A DNA stretch of 64,000 nt from Rhodospirillaceae bacterium (GTDB lineage: Bacteria; Pseudomonadota; Alphaproteobacteria; Rhodospirillales; Casp-alpha2). Every line of letters starts with the position of its first letter. Position 1 is the stretch's first letter. This document shows, in pieces, positions 18,090 through 26,581 of this stretch. Both the position numbers and the translations under genes were made by a program. The stretch lies in assembly GCA_018665815.1 (NCBI GenBank), contig JABJBP010000070.1, forward strand, positions 1-64,000. Reading direction: 5' to 3'. The notes beneath the pieces are model-generated. The model made no database searches. It was not told where the DNA came from and saw nothing but the letters and a program-made list of their open reading frames with translations.

Positions 18090-19085
18090 ATGTCCGATCA
18101 AAACACACCCGATACCGCCACTATCATTGCCAATTGCCTGACCGATGCGATGATCCCGGAACTGCCCAACCACACCACGGGCAAGGTTCGCGAATCCTAC
18201 GATCTGCCCGATGGCCGGCGCATCATGGTGGCATCCGACCGCCAGTCGGCTTTTGATTATGTGCTGTCCGCCGTCCCTTACAAAGGTCAGGTTCTGAACC
18301 AAACAGCGGCGTTTTGGTTTGAGGAAACCCGCGATATCTGCCCGAACCACATTATTTCCTTCCCCGACCCCTGCGTCGTCGTCGGCAAGCGCTTGGACAT
18401 GCTGCCGGTGGAAATGATCGTCCGCGATTACATGACGGGCTCAACCGAAACCTCGATCTGGCCCATGTATCAGCGCGGCGAGCGCACCCTATACGGTATC
18501 GATTTCCCGGAAGGCCTGACCAAGAACCAAAAATTGCCGGGCACCATCCTAACGCCGACAACCAAAGGCCAAGCCGGCGAGCACGACGCGCCGATCACGC
18601 CCGAACAAATTGTCGCCGGGGGCGACCTCACCCAAGGGCAATGGGATGAACTGGCTAGGCTTTCCCTGGCCATCTTCGCCCGTGGCCGGGAGATCGCCGC
18701 CAAAAACGGCCTGATCTTAGTCGACACGAAATACGAGTTTGGCGTGGATCCAGAAAGCGGCGAGATCACCTTGGCCGATGAAATCCACACGCCGGATTCC
18801 AGCCGCTATTGGATTGCCGAGACTTATGAGAGCCGCTTGGCGGAAGGCAAGGAGCCCGAAAGCCTGGACAAGGAGTTCCTCAGACTTTGGATCAATGACC
18901 GTTGCGATCCCTATAATGAGCCGATCCCGGATATTCCCGCCTATACGTTGATGGAGTTTTCCGGCAAGTACGTGCAGCTCTATGAAAAAGTCACCGGCAA
19001 GAATTTCGAGTACGCCGCTATGGATCGCCCGGTCATTAAGCGCATCCGCGACAACCTCGCTAAGGAATTCCCGGAATACTTCTAA
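18090..19085 (+). CDS. purC: Phosphoribosylaminoimidazolesuccinocarboxamide (SAICAR) synthase
   Basis: This 331-residue purine-biosynthesis enzyme ligates aspartate to CAIR using ATP. It is the long form: GKVRESYDLPDGRRIMVASDRQSAFD (the family N-terminal signature), EMIVRDYMTGSTETSIW, LILVDTKYEFGVDPESGEI (the substrate-binding SAICAR signature) and DEIHTPDSSRYW are all intact. The ATG at 18090 gives a normal start; an in-frame upstream start at 18033 would add 19 atypical residues. It appears monocistronic and is followed by a sizable dyad (19109-19159). Confidence 0.96.
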   Translation: MSDQNTPDTATIIANCLTDAMIPELPNHTTGKVRESYDLPDGRRIMVASDRQSAFDYVLSAVPYKGQVLNQTAAFWFEETRDICPNHIISFPDPCVVVGKRLDMLPVEMIVRDYMTGSTETSIWPMYQRGERTLYGIDFPEGLTKNQKLPGTILTPTTKGQAGEHDAPITPEQIVAGGDLTQGQWDELARLSLAIFARGREIAAKNGLILVDTKYEFGVDPESGEITLADEIHTPDSSRYWIAETYESRLAEGKEPESLDKEFLRLWINDRCDPYNEPIPDIPAYTLMEFSGKYVQLYEKVTGKNFEYAAMDRPVIKRIRDNLAKEFPEYF

Positions 19086-19108
19086 AGCCGGTTTTTAAAT
19101 TCGTCAGC

Positions 19109-19159
19109 ATGAAAACGTGACCGCAGCCATTTAACGCGGCCGCGTAAACGCGTTTTCAT
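19109..19159. repeat. Inverted repeat with inner palindrome downstream of purC
   Basis: The arms ATGAAAACG (19109-19117) and CGTTTTCAT (19151-19159) are exact reverse complements. They enclose the perfect 12-bp palindrome ACGCGGCCGCGT at 19134-19145. No T-run follows, so it is not a standard intrinsic terminator; it may be a transcript-end structure or a protein-binding dyad. The 273-bp gap between purC and the next gene holds nothing else that I recognise. Confidence 0.4.
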
Positions 19160-19358
19160 CCCCCGGAGGAACGCTGCAACACCCCCCCATGCATCGACAC
19201 GCTCAAGATGAGGAGGAGAACCAAGCATCCGCGACATTCGACACCTCATTGTGATAACCTGCGCGAGCAGCGCTCAATAGTGCAATATTGATACACTCGC
19301 CAAGCAGGCCGGAAAGTCTTGTGGCCGATGTGAGAGTGATTTGAGGGCAACCGGGATA

Positions 19359-20048
19359 ATGAATTACATCCGCGGACACTGGCGCGGCGATCATTCCCTG
19401 GTGTGGTCGTTTTGGGTCAATCTGGCGGCGCACGCCGGGCTGGCGGTCGCGCTGTTTTTTACCGTGACCTACGCCTTCGGCGCCTTCCAATCGCTGCTGG
19501 TCGCCCCGCTGACTGCCGAGAACGACCCGGCATTGGCCATCCGCCATCCCCCCGGCACCTATACGCTCACGCTTTCCACCGATGGTGCGCGCGTCATTCT
19601 GGATGGTGATTTCGAAATCGGCATTACGGCGGCGCTCTCGGCCCTGCTCGACCAACACTCAGACATCAAAGGCGTCGTCCTGCATTCTAACGGCGGGCGG
19701 GTCGCTGCGGGCCGAGGCGTGGCGCAATTGATCAAAACCAAGGGCTTGGACACCTACGTGTTCGAGACCTGCAAATCAGCATGCACGACGGCGTTCATCG
19801 CCGGGGGGACGCGAATTCTTGGCGCCAATGGCCGGTTAGGCTTTCATCAATTCAGCGTCAATGCGGCAAACCACGTTCCCTATATCGATCCCGAGGCACA
19901 GCAGAAAAAAGAACTGGAATTTTATACTGCCCAAAACATTCAACCGGCATTCCTGGATAAAATATTCCGAGCCGCACATTCGGAAATTTGGTTTCCAACG
20001 ACCGATGAACTTCTCGCCTCCGGTGTAGTTCACAAGATCATCAAGTGA
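19359..20048 (+). CDS. Membrane-anchored ClpP/crotonase-fold protein (COG3904-like)
   Basis: A 229-residue protein with one N-terminal membrane helix (~17-40) and an external domain that reads as a ClpP-like fold. VVLHSNGGRVAAGRGVAQLI resembles the oxyanion/GG region, and ETCKSACTTAFIAGG places a serine at the catalytic-Ser position. LGFHQFS offers the His, and the C-terminal VVHKII resembles the usual end. Relatives are annotated as predicted periplasmic proteins without known substrate. ATG 19359 is preferred over the in-frame TTG at 19341, which lies in the purine-rich TTGAGGGCAACCGGG that could serve as ribosome site. Proteolytic activity is not proven by the sequence. Confidence 0.7.
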   Translation: MNYIRGHWRGDHSLVWSFWVNLAAHAGLAVALFFTVTYAFGAFQSLLVAPLTAENDPALAIRHPPGTYTLTLSTDGARVILDGDFEIGITAALSALLDQHSDIKGVVLHSNGGRVAAGRGVAQLIKTKGLDTYVFETCKSACTTAFIAGGTRILGANGRLGFHQFSVNAANHVPYIDPEAQQKKELEFYTAQNIQPAFLDKIFRAAHSEIWFPTTDELLASGVVHKIIK

Positions 20049-20120
20049 CAATCAACCGAACCTTGGCACCGCATCTGACCCTGCTAAGATCGGCACCAAT
20101 CAGTCACGCCGGAGAATATC

Positions 20121-20954
20121 ATGAACATTTCGGAACGCGGATACACTAACCCCGATTTGTTGTGGTCACCCGAGACCTTGATCGCGCGCCTGAATGAGCC
20201 CACTGTAATCGTCATCGACACGCGCCCCGCCGAAGCCTTCGCCGCCGGCCACATTGCCGGTGCGCGGCACTTCGATCTCTATTTCGTCAATTGCGACGAC
20301 ACCGACCCCGCGCCCCTAGCCTCCTGCGCGCGCATGTGGGGGAACTTATTGGGTTGGCGCGGTGTAAAAGCCACCGACACCATCGTCTTCTCGGGCGAAT
20401 TTACAGACATGTGCGTGGCCAGGGGTTACTGGTTCGTGGAATATCTGGGCCACGCCGATGTGCATGTTTTAGACGGCGGCATCAAGGCCTGGGCGGCGGC
20501 GGGCGGCGAGATCACCACCAGCGGCGACATCCCAAAACCGGTGAAGTTCCTGGCCACGCCCACCGAAGATAAGGTCATCACTTACCAGGGCGTCCTCGAC
20601 GCCATCGATAATCCGGATTGCGTGATCGTCGACAACCGCAGCCTGGAAGAATTCATCGGTACCGACAACCGAGCGCATCACGGCGGCGCCATCCCGACGG
20701 CCCGCCACCTCGATTGGGAAGAGCTCTACGATCATCAAACCGGCTGCATGAAACCCGCCGAGCAGCTGCGCGATATGTTCGAAGCCCTGGATGTGACACC
20801 CGACAAAGACGTCACCCTCTACTGCAACACCGGCTACCGCTCAGCCCACGCCTTTTTGGCGTTGCGCCTGCTGGATTACCCGAGGCTTAGAAACTACGTG
20901 GGCTCCTGGCAAGAATGGGGCAACCGCGACGGCCTACCGATCTGGAAGCCGTAA
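20121..20954 (+). CDS. Two-domain sulfurtransferase (thiosulfate/3-mercaptopyruvate type)
   Basis: A 277-residue protein with two rhodanese domains. The first (~15-135) has lost the catalytic Cys (TIVFSGEFTDMCVARG). The second (~155-275) carries the persulfide-forming cysteine C235 in TLYCNTGYRSAHAF. The CNTGYR active-site loop is close to the thiosulfate-type CxxGxR loop rather than the CG[S/T]GVT of 3-mercaptopyruvate sulfurtransferases. It has no signal peptide, so is cytoplasmic or needs no export. It is preceded by a ribosome site in CGGAGAATATC and stands alone on the plus strand. Confidence 0.9.
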   Translation: MNISERGYTNPDLLWSPETLIARLNEPTVIVIDTRPAEAFAAGHIAGARHFDLYFVNCDDTDPAPLASCARMWGNLLGWRGVKATDTIVFSGEFTDMCVARGYWFVEYLGHADVHVLDGGIKAWAAAGGEITTSGDIPKPVKFLATPTEDKVITYQGVLDAIDNPDCVIVDNRSLEEFIGTDNRAHHGGAIPTARHLDWEELYDHQTGCMKPAEQLRDMFEALDVTPDKDVTLYCNTGYRSAHAFLALRLLDYPRLRNYVGSWQEWGNRDGLPIWKP

Positions 20955-21103
20955 TTGTAAAACTCTAAAGAGGAACAGAGCGATTAAAAGGGGAAACGAG
21001 CGATCGAAAGGGCGTAGAATGACTTTCGGTTCAAGCCTTACAGCGGTCATAATTTGCGCCGCAAGTAAACTTCCGAGATTAGCCACGAGCTGCCGCTCAC
21101 GAA

Positions 21104-22081
21104 CTACCTAAGCCACTTAAGCCAACGGAACAGAATAATCATCAATGCGCCTGCAACGAACAGGCCTCCTGTCACCCACCAGAACCCGAGCTTACCCTCA
21201 GCCAGTGGTATGCCACTGACGTTCATGCCGAGCAGTCCAGTGATGAAGCTCAAAGGCAGAATGATGGTCGCGATCAAAGTCAGCGTGTACATGGTCCGGT
21301 TTGTGGCTTCGCCCGCCAAGGCCATCAACTCGTCATGGACGACGCCCGCCCGCTCACGAACCGCATCGAGTTCCTCAACATACCGTGCAGTGGCCGAGGC
21401 TACTTCCCGAAGTTCCAATTTGTACTCCGGCTTTAGCCAAGATTGGTTTTCCATTTGTAAGCGGCCGAGGACATCGCGTTGCGGTGCCAAATGGCGGCGC
21501 AGCATGATGGCTTGATGGCGGATGCTTCTGAGTTCGTCCCGAGCCTGGCGCGGAGACAGTGTCTCAACATTGTCCTCAAGATGATCAAGTTGCTCGCTTA
21601 GGCCATTGATCACCGGCCCCATGCGCTCGACCAACCGGTCCGCGACCATAACCAGGAACTCGCCAGAGGATTTTGGCCCGTTTCCATTCTCGATCCGGTC
21701 GCGGATATCGCGGACACTTCCCAGCTTGCGAATACGGACGGAGATCACCCTCGTCTCCTCCAGCCAAATGCGAAGGCTCACCATGTCTTCAGGATCGGAG
21801 TCCGGGGCGGTGTTGACACCCCGGAGGATCACCAACAAACAATCGCCGGCAGAAACGGCCCTGGGATGGGTTTCCGCCGCCAAAAGGGCGTCGGCGTATA
21901 CCGGGTCGATTCCGATAGCTTCAACCGCTTGTTGACAGGCCATCGACGCGCTCCGGTCGAGATGAAGCCAGACCGTACCGGCTTCAGGGTGAAGGTCCTC
22001 CGACGTGCAACGCTCCAGCATTTTGCCGCCACCCTTGCCATCCAAGATGTAGGCGGCAACGACACCATCGTCATCAATCAT
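21104..22081 (-). CDS. CorA/ZntB-like divalent cation transporter
   Basis: A 325-residue member of the CorA family. A long cytosolic alpha/beta and coiled region ends in two membrane helices, with the signature GMN in ITGLLGMNVSGIPLAEGKLGF between them. The N terminus (DDGVVAAYILDGKGGGKML) and the short GMN loop resemble ZntB, a proton-driven Zn2+ transporter, more than Mg2+-channel CorA. The start at 22081 is supported by GAGG nine bases upstream; the frame is open 147 bp further but the extra residues have no family match. It stands alone. Confidence 0.88.
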   Translation of the reverse strand: MIDDDGVVAAYILDGKGGGKMLERCTSEDLHPEAGTVWLHLDRSASMACQQAVEAIGIDPVYADALLAAETHPRAVSAGDCLLVILRGVNTAPDSDPEDMVSLRIWLEETRVISVRIRKLGSVRDIRDRIENGNGPKSSGEFLVMVADRLVERMGPVINGLSEQLDHLEDNVETLSPRQARDELRSIRHQAIMLRRHLAPQRDVLGRLQMENQSWLKPEYKLELREVASATARYVEELDAVRERAGVVHDELMALAGEATNRTMYTLTLIATIILPLSFITGLLGMNVSGIPLAEGKLGFWWVTGGLFVAGALMIILFRWLKWLR

Positions 22082-22296
22082 TGTTCTAACCTCGATTAAC
22101 ACAGCATCCCACATTACTCTGTCCCTATCTAAAGGTACGGCGAATTTAAGGCTTTTTGCAGCAAAATGAACCGAGTCTTGACTAGCGGCAACAGTGATCG
22201 AAACCGTTCCGCTCCCCTCTTGAAACAAAAAAAATAGGCTGATCGTCTTCTGAACTATACAGGTATCATAGCGACAGGATTGAAATCAGGCTCCAA

Positions 22297-23199
22297 TCAG
22301 ACCCAGGCGGCCAAGGCTTCGGCGCGTTTCAATAACCGTTTGGCGTTCATGTAGATCGGCAGTTCGACTTGCGAGCCGTCAACTTCGACGCGGCCATGGC
22401 CGGCCATTTGGGCGTCCTCGAAGGCCGTGGTGACGCGCTGGGCGTGGGCGATCTCGTCGGTGTTTGGCGTCAGCACGTCATTGATGATGGGGACGTGGGC
22501 AGGGTCGACCAGGCTTTTTGCCTTATAACCGAGCCGCCGGGCGTAGCGGGTATCGGCTTCGACACCTTCCGTGTCCGACCAGGTGAACGGGCAGTCGATG
22601 GCGGGCGTGCCGGCGGCGGCACATTCGACGATGAAGCGTTGGCGGACGTATTGGAGCTCTAGGCCGTCGGGGCCGCGCTCGGCACCCAAATCGGCGGCCA
22701 TGTCTTCTGATGCCACCAGGGCGGCGGTGATGCGCGGTGACACGGTGCAGACGTCATGAGTTTGGATCAGTCCGCGCGCCAGTTCGATATTCGGCACCAA
22801 CTCCGTCGATCCACTTTCAATGCCATGCACCGCCTCCAGGCGTCCGACCTCGACATCAAGGCGTGCCACCTGCGCCGTCTCGGCCACCTTCGGCAAAAGT
22901 ACCGCGTCGGGCCCTGCCGTCATGACGGCGTCCAGGTCGGCCATGCCATCGTCAGATTCCAGGGGATTGACGCGAACGGCGGCGATGATCCCGGCGGCCC
23001 GCCAAGCGGCGAACAATTCACCGGCGCGGGCCCTGGCCACGGGTCGGGCGGCAGGCGGGGTGAAATCTTCCAGTTCTAGAATGAGCACATCGGCGCCAGC
23101 GCTGCCTGCCGCATCCAGCGCCGCCTCATCAACCCCACCGACGAACAGCCATGAACGCCGCAGCTCCGGCGGGCGTCGATGGGGCGTCGTGATGGTCAT
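22297..23199 (-). CDS. HpcH/HpaI-family aldolase, CitE-like (CoA-ester lyase)
   Basis: A 300-residue TIM-barrel lyase of the citrate lyase beta / malyl-CoA lyase group. RSWLFVGGV, ILELEDFTPPAARP (metal-binding acid), AAVRVNPLESDDGMADL (substrate Arg), SEDMAADLGAER (second acid) and RLGYKAKSLVDPAHVPIIN are present in order. It probably cleaves or forms a C-C bond in a short (S)-malyl-, citramalyl- or 3-hydroxyacyl-CoA. It lies 9 bp after the tetra-rhodanese gene on the same strand, so the two are likely co-transcribed. The functional link is unclear. Confidence 0.85.
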   Translation of the reverse strand: MTITTPHRRPPELRRSWLFVGGVDEAALDAAGSAGADVLILELEDFTPPAARPVARARAGELFAAWRAAGIIAAVRVNPLESDDGMADLDAVMTAGPDAVLLPKVAETAQVARLDVEVGRLEAVHGIESGSTELVPNIELARGLIQTHDVCTVSPRITAALVASEDMAADLGAERGPDGLELQYVRQRFIVECAAAGTPAIDCPFTWSDTEGVEADTRYARRLGYKAKSLVDPAHVPIINDVLTPNTDEIAHAQRVTTAFEDAQMAGHGRVEVDGSQVELPIYMNAKRLLKRAEALAAWV

Positions 23200-23208
23200 G
23201 ATCGAGGC

Positions 23209-24798
23209 TTAATGGCCGGGGATAGCAAACACACCGCGTTCCTGGTCATCCAATTGATCGACCAGGCCGATCTCCCATTCCAGGTACTGGCGCATGTGGT
23301 CCTTGTTGCCGCCGTGGCGTTCGGCGGTAAACGCGATGAAATCGATGCGTGCCGAGGCCGGCAGGTCATCGGTTTCCGTCACCGTCTCAAATCCTTCTTC
23401 GGCCCACGCCGGCATGCCCCCAGCTAGCCAAGCGACGGCCCCCGCACCGGCAGCCCGCAAGTCCTCAGCGGCAAGCCTGGCCGCGTCACGATCATCGCCA
23501 ACCAGCACGACGTTGGCGCCGCTTTCCGTGAGCGCCGCGGCAATGTGCGCGCGGGTCGCCCAATCAGCCCCTTCGATATGGCCATCACGGAAGGCGCCGC
23601 TGGCCCGCATATCAATTATCTGGAAGTCGCCGACGGCCACTTCACCGGCGGTGATGTCTTCCAAAGCATCCGCTGCACTTTCTGGGAACACGCCCTCGAC
23701 CGGTCCGGGCTCAAGCCCTTCCGTCCCAATGCCATCCTTCAGCACATGTACGTCCCAGCCCATTTGTTTGAGCCAATGGGCGGTACAAACAGCCGCCACC
23801 TCGGCGTCATCACAAACCACGATGCGCGCGCCGCGAACGCCGACCCAACGGTCGGTGCCCTGAACCAATTGGCCGCCCGGCGCATGCGTACTGCCCTGGA
23901 GATGCCCGGCTTCAAATTCCCCCCAGCTGCGCACGTCAAAGACATAGAGCGTGCGGGTCTCGTCAGTTCGCCATTCATTGATGGTGTCGGTTTCAACGAA
24001 TGACAGCGCGTGGGCGTGGGCCAACGCATCGGCCCGCGCCTTGGCGGCTTCCAATGCCGGTGGCATGACACCACGCGGCGGAAAACGTCGAGCACCGGTC
24101 TCCAATTCGCGGTCCGCCAATGCCCAGCCCTGGGTGCCGTTTTCCAGCGCCACGACCTTGTTCGGCACGCCGAAATTGATCAACGTTTGGGCACCAATGA
24201 TCGACCGCGTCCGCCCGGCGCAATTGATCACCACCGTGGTCCTATCATTGGGCACCATATCGTTGAAGCGCAGCGGCAATTCGGCGTTCGGGCACGACAG
24301 GCCGCCGGGGATATTGAACCGCCCGTATTCCTCCGGCGTGCGGCCGTCGAGGATAACAAAATCGCCACCCTCGTCCTGCATGGCGGCCAGGTCATCGGCC
24401 GATATGTGCGGCGTATCCTGGGCGAGCTCAACCAGTTCGCCGAAGGTTTTGGATGGCAGGTTGACGCCTTCATAAAGCGTATGCCCCGCCGCTGCCCAAC
24501 CGGGCGCACCGCCTTCCAAGCACCGCACATCGCCGTATCCCAGTTTGGCCAGCGCCCCGGCGGCTTTTTCCGAAACCCCGTCACCGGCGTCATAGACGAC
24601 GACCGGCACGGCCTTTCGGGGCACAAACGCGACGATTTCAATTTCCAAGCGGCTGTAGGGTACGTGGGTGGCGAAAAACAAATGCCCGGCGGCGTATTGG
24701 CCGGCCTCGCGAACATCGAGAATCGCCAATTCCGCTTTGCCGGTCAAAGCCGCGTCAAGCGCGCCACGAAGTTCTTCAACGGTGATGCTGGCCGCCAT
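23209..24798 (-). CDS. Tetra-domain rhodanese-like protein
   Basis: A 529-residue cytoplasmic protein with four rhodanese-like domains at about 5-108, 130-232, 266-358 and 383-470, plus a ~60-residue C-terminal tail. Only domain 2 keeps the catalytic cysteine (C193 in VVINCAGRTRSI). The equivalent sites are YDAGDG in domain 1, VCDDAEV in domain 3 (Cys one position early) and VGDDRDA in domain 4. The start at 24798 is chosen because GGAG lies upstream and MAASITVEELRGALD opens domain 1; an extension of 46 codons is possible. It may act as sulfur carrier or a cysteine-desulfuration module. It is divergent from the aldolase gene at 24910 and followed by the CitE-like gene. Confidence 0.88.
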   Translation of the reverse strand: MAASITVEELRGALDAALTGKAELAILDVREAGQYAAGHLFFATHVPYSRLEIEIVAFVPRKAVPVVVYDAGDGVSEKAAGALAKLGYGDVRCLEGGAPGWAAAGHTLYEGVNLPSKTFGELVELAQDTPHISADDLAAMQDEGGDFVILDGRTPEEYGRFNIPGGLSCPNAELPLRFNDMVPNDRTTVVINCAGRTRSIIGAQTLINFGVPNKVVALENGTQGWALADRELETGARRFPPRGVMPPALEAAKARADALAHAHALSFVETDTINEWRTDETRTLYVFDVRSWGEFEAGHLQGSTHAPGGQLVQGTDRWVGVRGARIVVCDDAEVAAVCTAHWLKQMGWDVHVLKDGIGTEGLEPGPVEGVFPESAADALEDITAGEVAVGDFQIIDMRASGAFRDGHIEGADWATRAHIAAALTESGANVVLVGDDRDAARLAAEDLRAAGAGAVAWLAGGMPAWAEEGFETVTETDDLPASARIDFIAFTAERHGGNKDHMRQYLEWEIGLVDQLDDQERGVFAIPGH

Positions 24799-24909
24799 GG
24801 TGTCGTCTCCAGTTTTTTCGTATTCCAATTGTTGTATCGGTCCCGGCTGGCCCGAGCAAGGGTCCGGGGGTAAGCTTAAGCCGCACGCATTATGGCATGA
24901 GGCGCGAAC

Positions 24910-25677
24910 ATGGAAATCACACGTATCAAACGGCAATGGGCCGACGGCAAGCCCGCCCTGAACGGCTGGTTGGGCGGCCCATCACCGTTTAACGCGGAAA
25001 TTATGGCGCACAGCGGCATTTGTTCGGTGACCATCGACATGCAGCACGGGCTGATCGATTTCAGCGATGCCGTCCGCATGCTCACGGCGACCAAGGGCCT
25101 GGATGTGACGCGCATCGTCCGGGTCCCCAGTTTGGATGCTGCGATCATCGGCAAGGTCCTGGACGCCGGCGCCGACGGGGTGATTTGTCCGTTGGTCAAC
25201 ACACCAGCCCAGGCCGCCGATCTGGTCGCGGCGTGCCGCTATCCGCCCGACGGGCGGCGCAGCTACGGCCCGTTCCGAGCAGGGCTGGTGCATGGCCCGG
25301 ACTATTTCGATAAGGCGCGCGGCCGCAGCTTGGCCTTCGCCATGATCGAAACCGCAGAAGCGCTTGAAAACCTCAACGCCATTGCCGCGACGCCTGGCCT
25401 CGATGCATTGTTCGTCGGTCCCGCCGATCTATCCATCAGTCTCGGACACCCGCCGGGCTTCGCGCCCGATGCTGATGTCGTCGTTAAGGCCATCGAACGG
25501 ATCGCCCAGGCCGCCAAGGATGCCGGCATTCACGCAGGCATCTTCACCGGCGGCCCGGATTATGCGCGCACTGTGATCGGTCAGGGGTACACGTTCGTCA
25601 CCATCGCCAAGGACGGCATTGTCCTGGCCGCCGGCACGGGGGCCGCCGTTGCAGCGATGAAGGATTTAACTGACTGA
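24910..25677 (+). CDS. HpcH/HpaI-family class II aldolase
   Basis: A 255-residue metal-dependent pyruvate aldolase resembling 4-hydroxy-2-oxoheptanedioate / 2-keto-3-deoxy-glucarate aldolases. Visible features are NGWLGGPSPFNAEIMA, TIDMQHGLIDFSD (catalytic His in the usual D-x-x-HG), RIVRVP (substrate Arg), FAMIETAEALENL (metal Glu) and LFVGPADLSISLG (metal Asp). It probably cleaves a 4-hydroxy-2-oxo acid to pyruvate and an aldehyde. It is divergent from the tetra-rhodanese and CitE-like genes. A Glu-to-Gln change at DMQHG (usually DxEHG) is the one irregularity. Confidence 0.87.
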   Translation: MEITRIKRQWADGKPALNGWLGGPSPFNAEIMAHSGICSVTIDMQHGLIDFSDAVRMLTATKGLDVTRIVRVPSLDAAIIGKVLDAGADGVICPLVNTPAQAADLVAACRYPPDGRRSYGPFRAGLVHGPDYFDKARGRSLAFAMIETAEALENLNAIAATPGLDALFVGPADLSISLGHPPGFAPDADVVVKAIERIAQAAKDAGIHAGIFTGGPDYARTVIGQGYTFVTIAKDGIVLAAGTGAAVAAMKDLTD

Positions 25678-25686
25678 GTACAGTGC

Positions 25687-26418
25687 CTACTTCGGCAATG
25701 TCATCATATATGTCATCGTGTCCGCCGCCATCTGTGGCCCGACGACGCGCATCGCCGGCATGTCCTCGCCGGGATGGCCATTCAAAATCTTGTGCATCAC
25801 TTCCCATGGGTTGCCCATTTGCTTGCCGAAAGATTTCATGTCCTTCGGTTTCTTCCCATCGCGCCCATGGCAATTCGAGCAAACACTTGCATAGTAGGCA
25901 CCGCCTTTATTGGCATCACCCATCGGTTTCTTTGTGCCGTAATCGATATACTTACGCATGTCGACTTGGCCTTTCGAGACGAAAAGCGCCAAGGCCCCCA
26001 TGTCCTTTTCGGGCATTTTTCCCGCCAGCTCATGAATGGCGTTTCCCAGAACCGCCGTAATCTTGGCGATATTGGCGCCGGCATAGGCGCCAATGCCCGG
26101 TATCCCTGTCTTGTAGGAACCGGACCCATAGGCCCCGTCCTTGCCCATGTAATCCCAACCATGGCAGGACTTACAGTGATGCGTGGTCGCGCCTTTCTTC
26201 TTGGTGTTCGACTTGGGCCACGCCTTGTGCGTGCCCTTTGGTCTCCCACCGCCGCTCAACGTATACCACTTGTCATAAAGTTTGCCGCCACGGACGATGG
26301 CATAAGTCTCGGCCGCCGTCACACCATCGGCGAGAACCGGCGGCGCGTATGCGAAAACCGCGCTGCCGGCGACAAGACCAATCACGCAGCCGAATGGAAT
26401 GAGATTTGAATGTTTCAT
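25687..26418 (-). CDS. Exported diheme cytochrome c
   Basis: A 243-residue periplasmic electron carrier. It has a signal peptide (1-30, MKHSNLIPFGCVIGLVAGSA.., ending APPVLADG) and two heme-attachment motifs, CKSCH and CSNCH, the second in an independent class I cytochrome-like domain with a possible Met axial ligand in its C-terminal part (MPAMRVVGP). It follows the hydroxyproline operon in the same direction but has a separate 163-bp upstream region with several dyads. It could accept electrons from a dehydrogenase such as the D-amino-acid dehydrogenase nearby; that is inference. Confidence 0.85.
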   Translation of the reverse strand: MKHSNLIPFGCVIGLVAGSAVFAYAPPVLADGVTAAETYAIVRGGKLYDKWYTLSGGGRPKGTHKAWPKSNTKKKGATTHHCKSCHGWDYMGKDGAYGSGSYKTGIPGIGAYAGANIAKITAVLGNAIHELAGKMPEKDMGALALFVSKGQVDMRKYIDYGTKKPMGDANKGGAYYASVCSNCHGRDGKKPKDMKSFGKQMGNPWEVMHKILNGHPGEDMPAMRVVGPQMAADTMTYMMTLPK

Positions 26419-26459
26419 AGAAATCCTCCTCGTCCGGCTGTCTAGAAACCGGAATCCAT

Positions 26460-26551
26460 CTTCGGGGAAATTCCCGAAGCAATGATCGGAGGCCTCCGAT
26501 TGGAATAAATTTTAAAGTATTTGTCGCAACATCGCGTTGATCGATATCAAC
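26460..26551 (-). promoter_or_regulatory. Three dyads upstream of the cytochrome c gene
   Basis: Between the epimerase and cytochrome c genes there are three inverted repeats. CTTCGGG/CCCGAAG arms lie at 26460-26466 and 26473-26479. ATCGGAGGCCTCCGAT (26485-26500) is a perfect 16-bp palindrome, and GTTGAT/ATCAAC arms lie at 26536-26541 and 26546-26551. An AT-rich stretch (26503-26525) separates the last two. They could be operator sites or a transcript-processing structure; no U-run follows on the minus strand, so it is not a clear terminator. Confidence 0.45.
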
Positions 26552-26581
26552 TGGATATCAGGTCCACGTAGCGACCCACTC

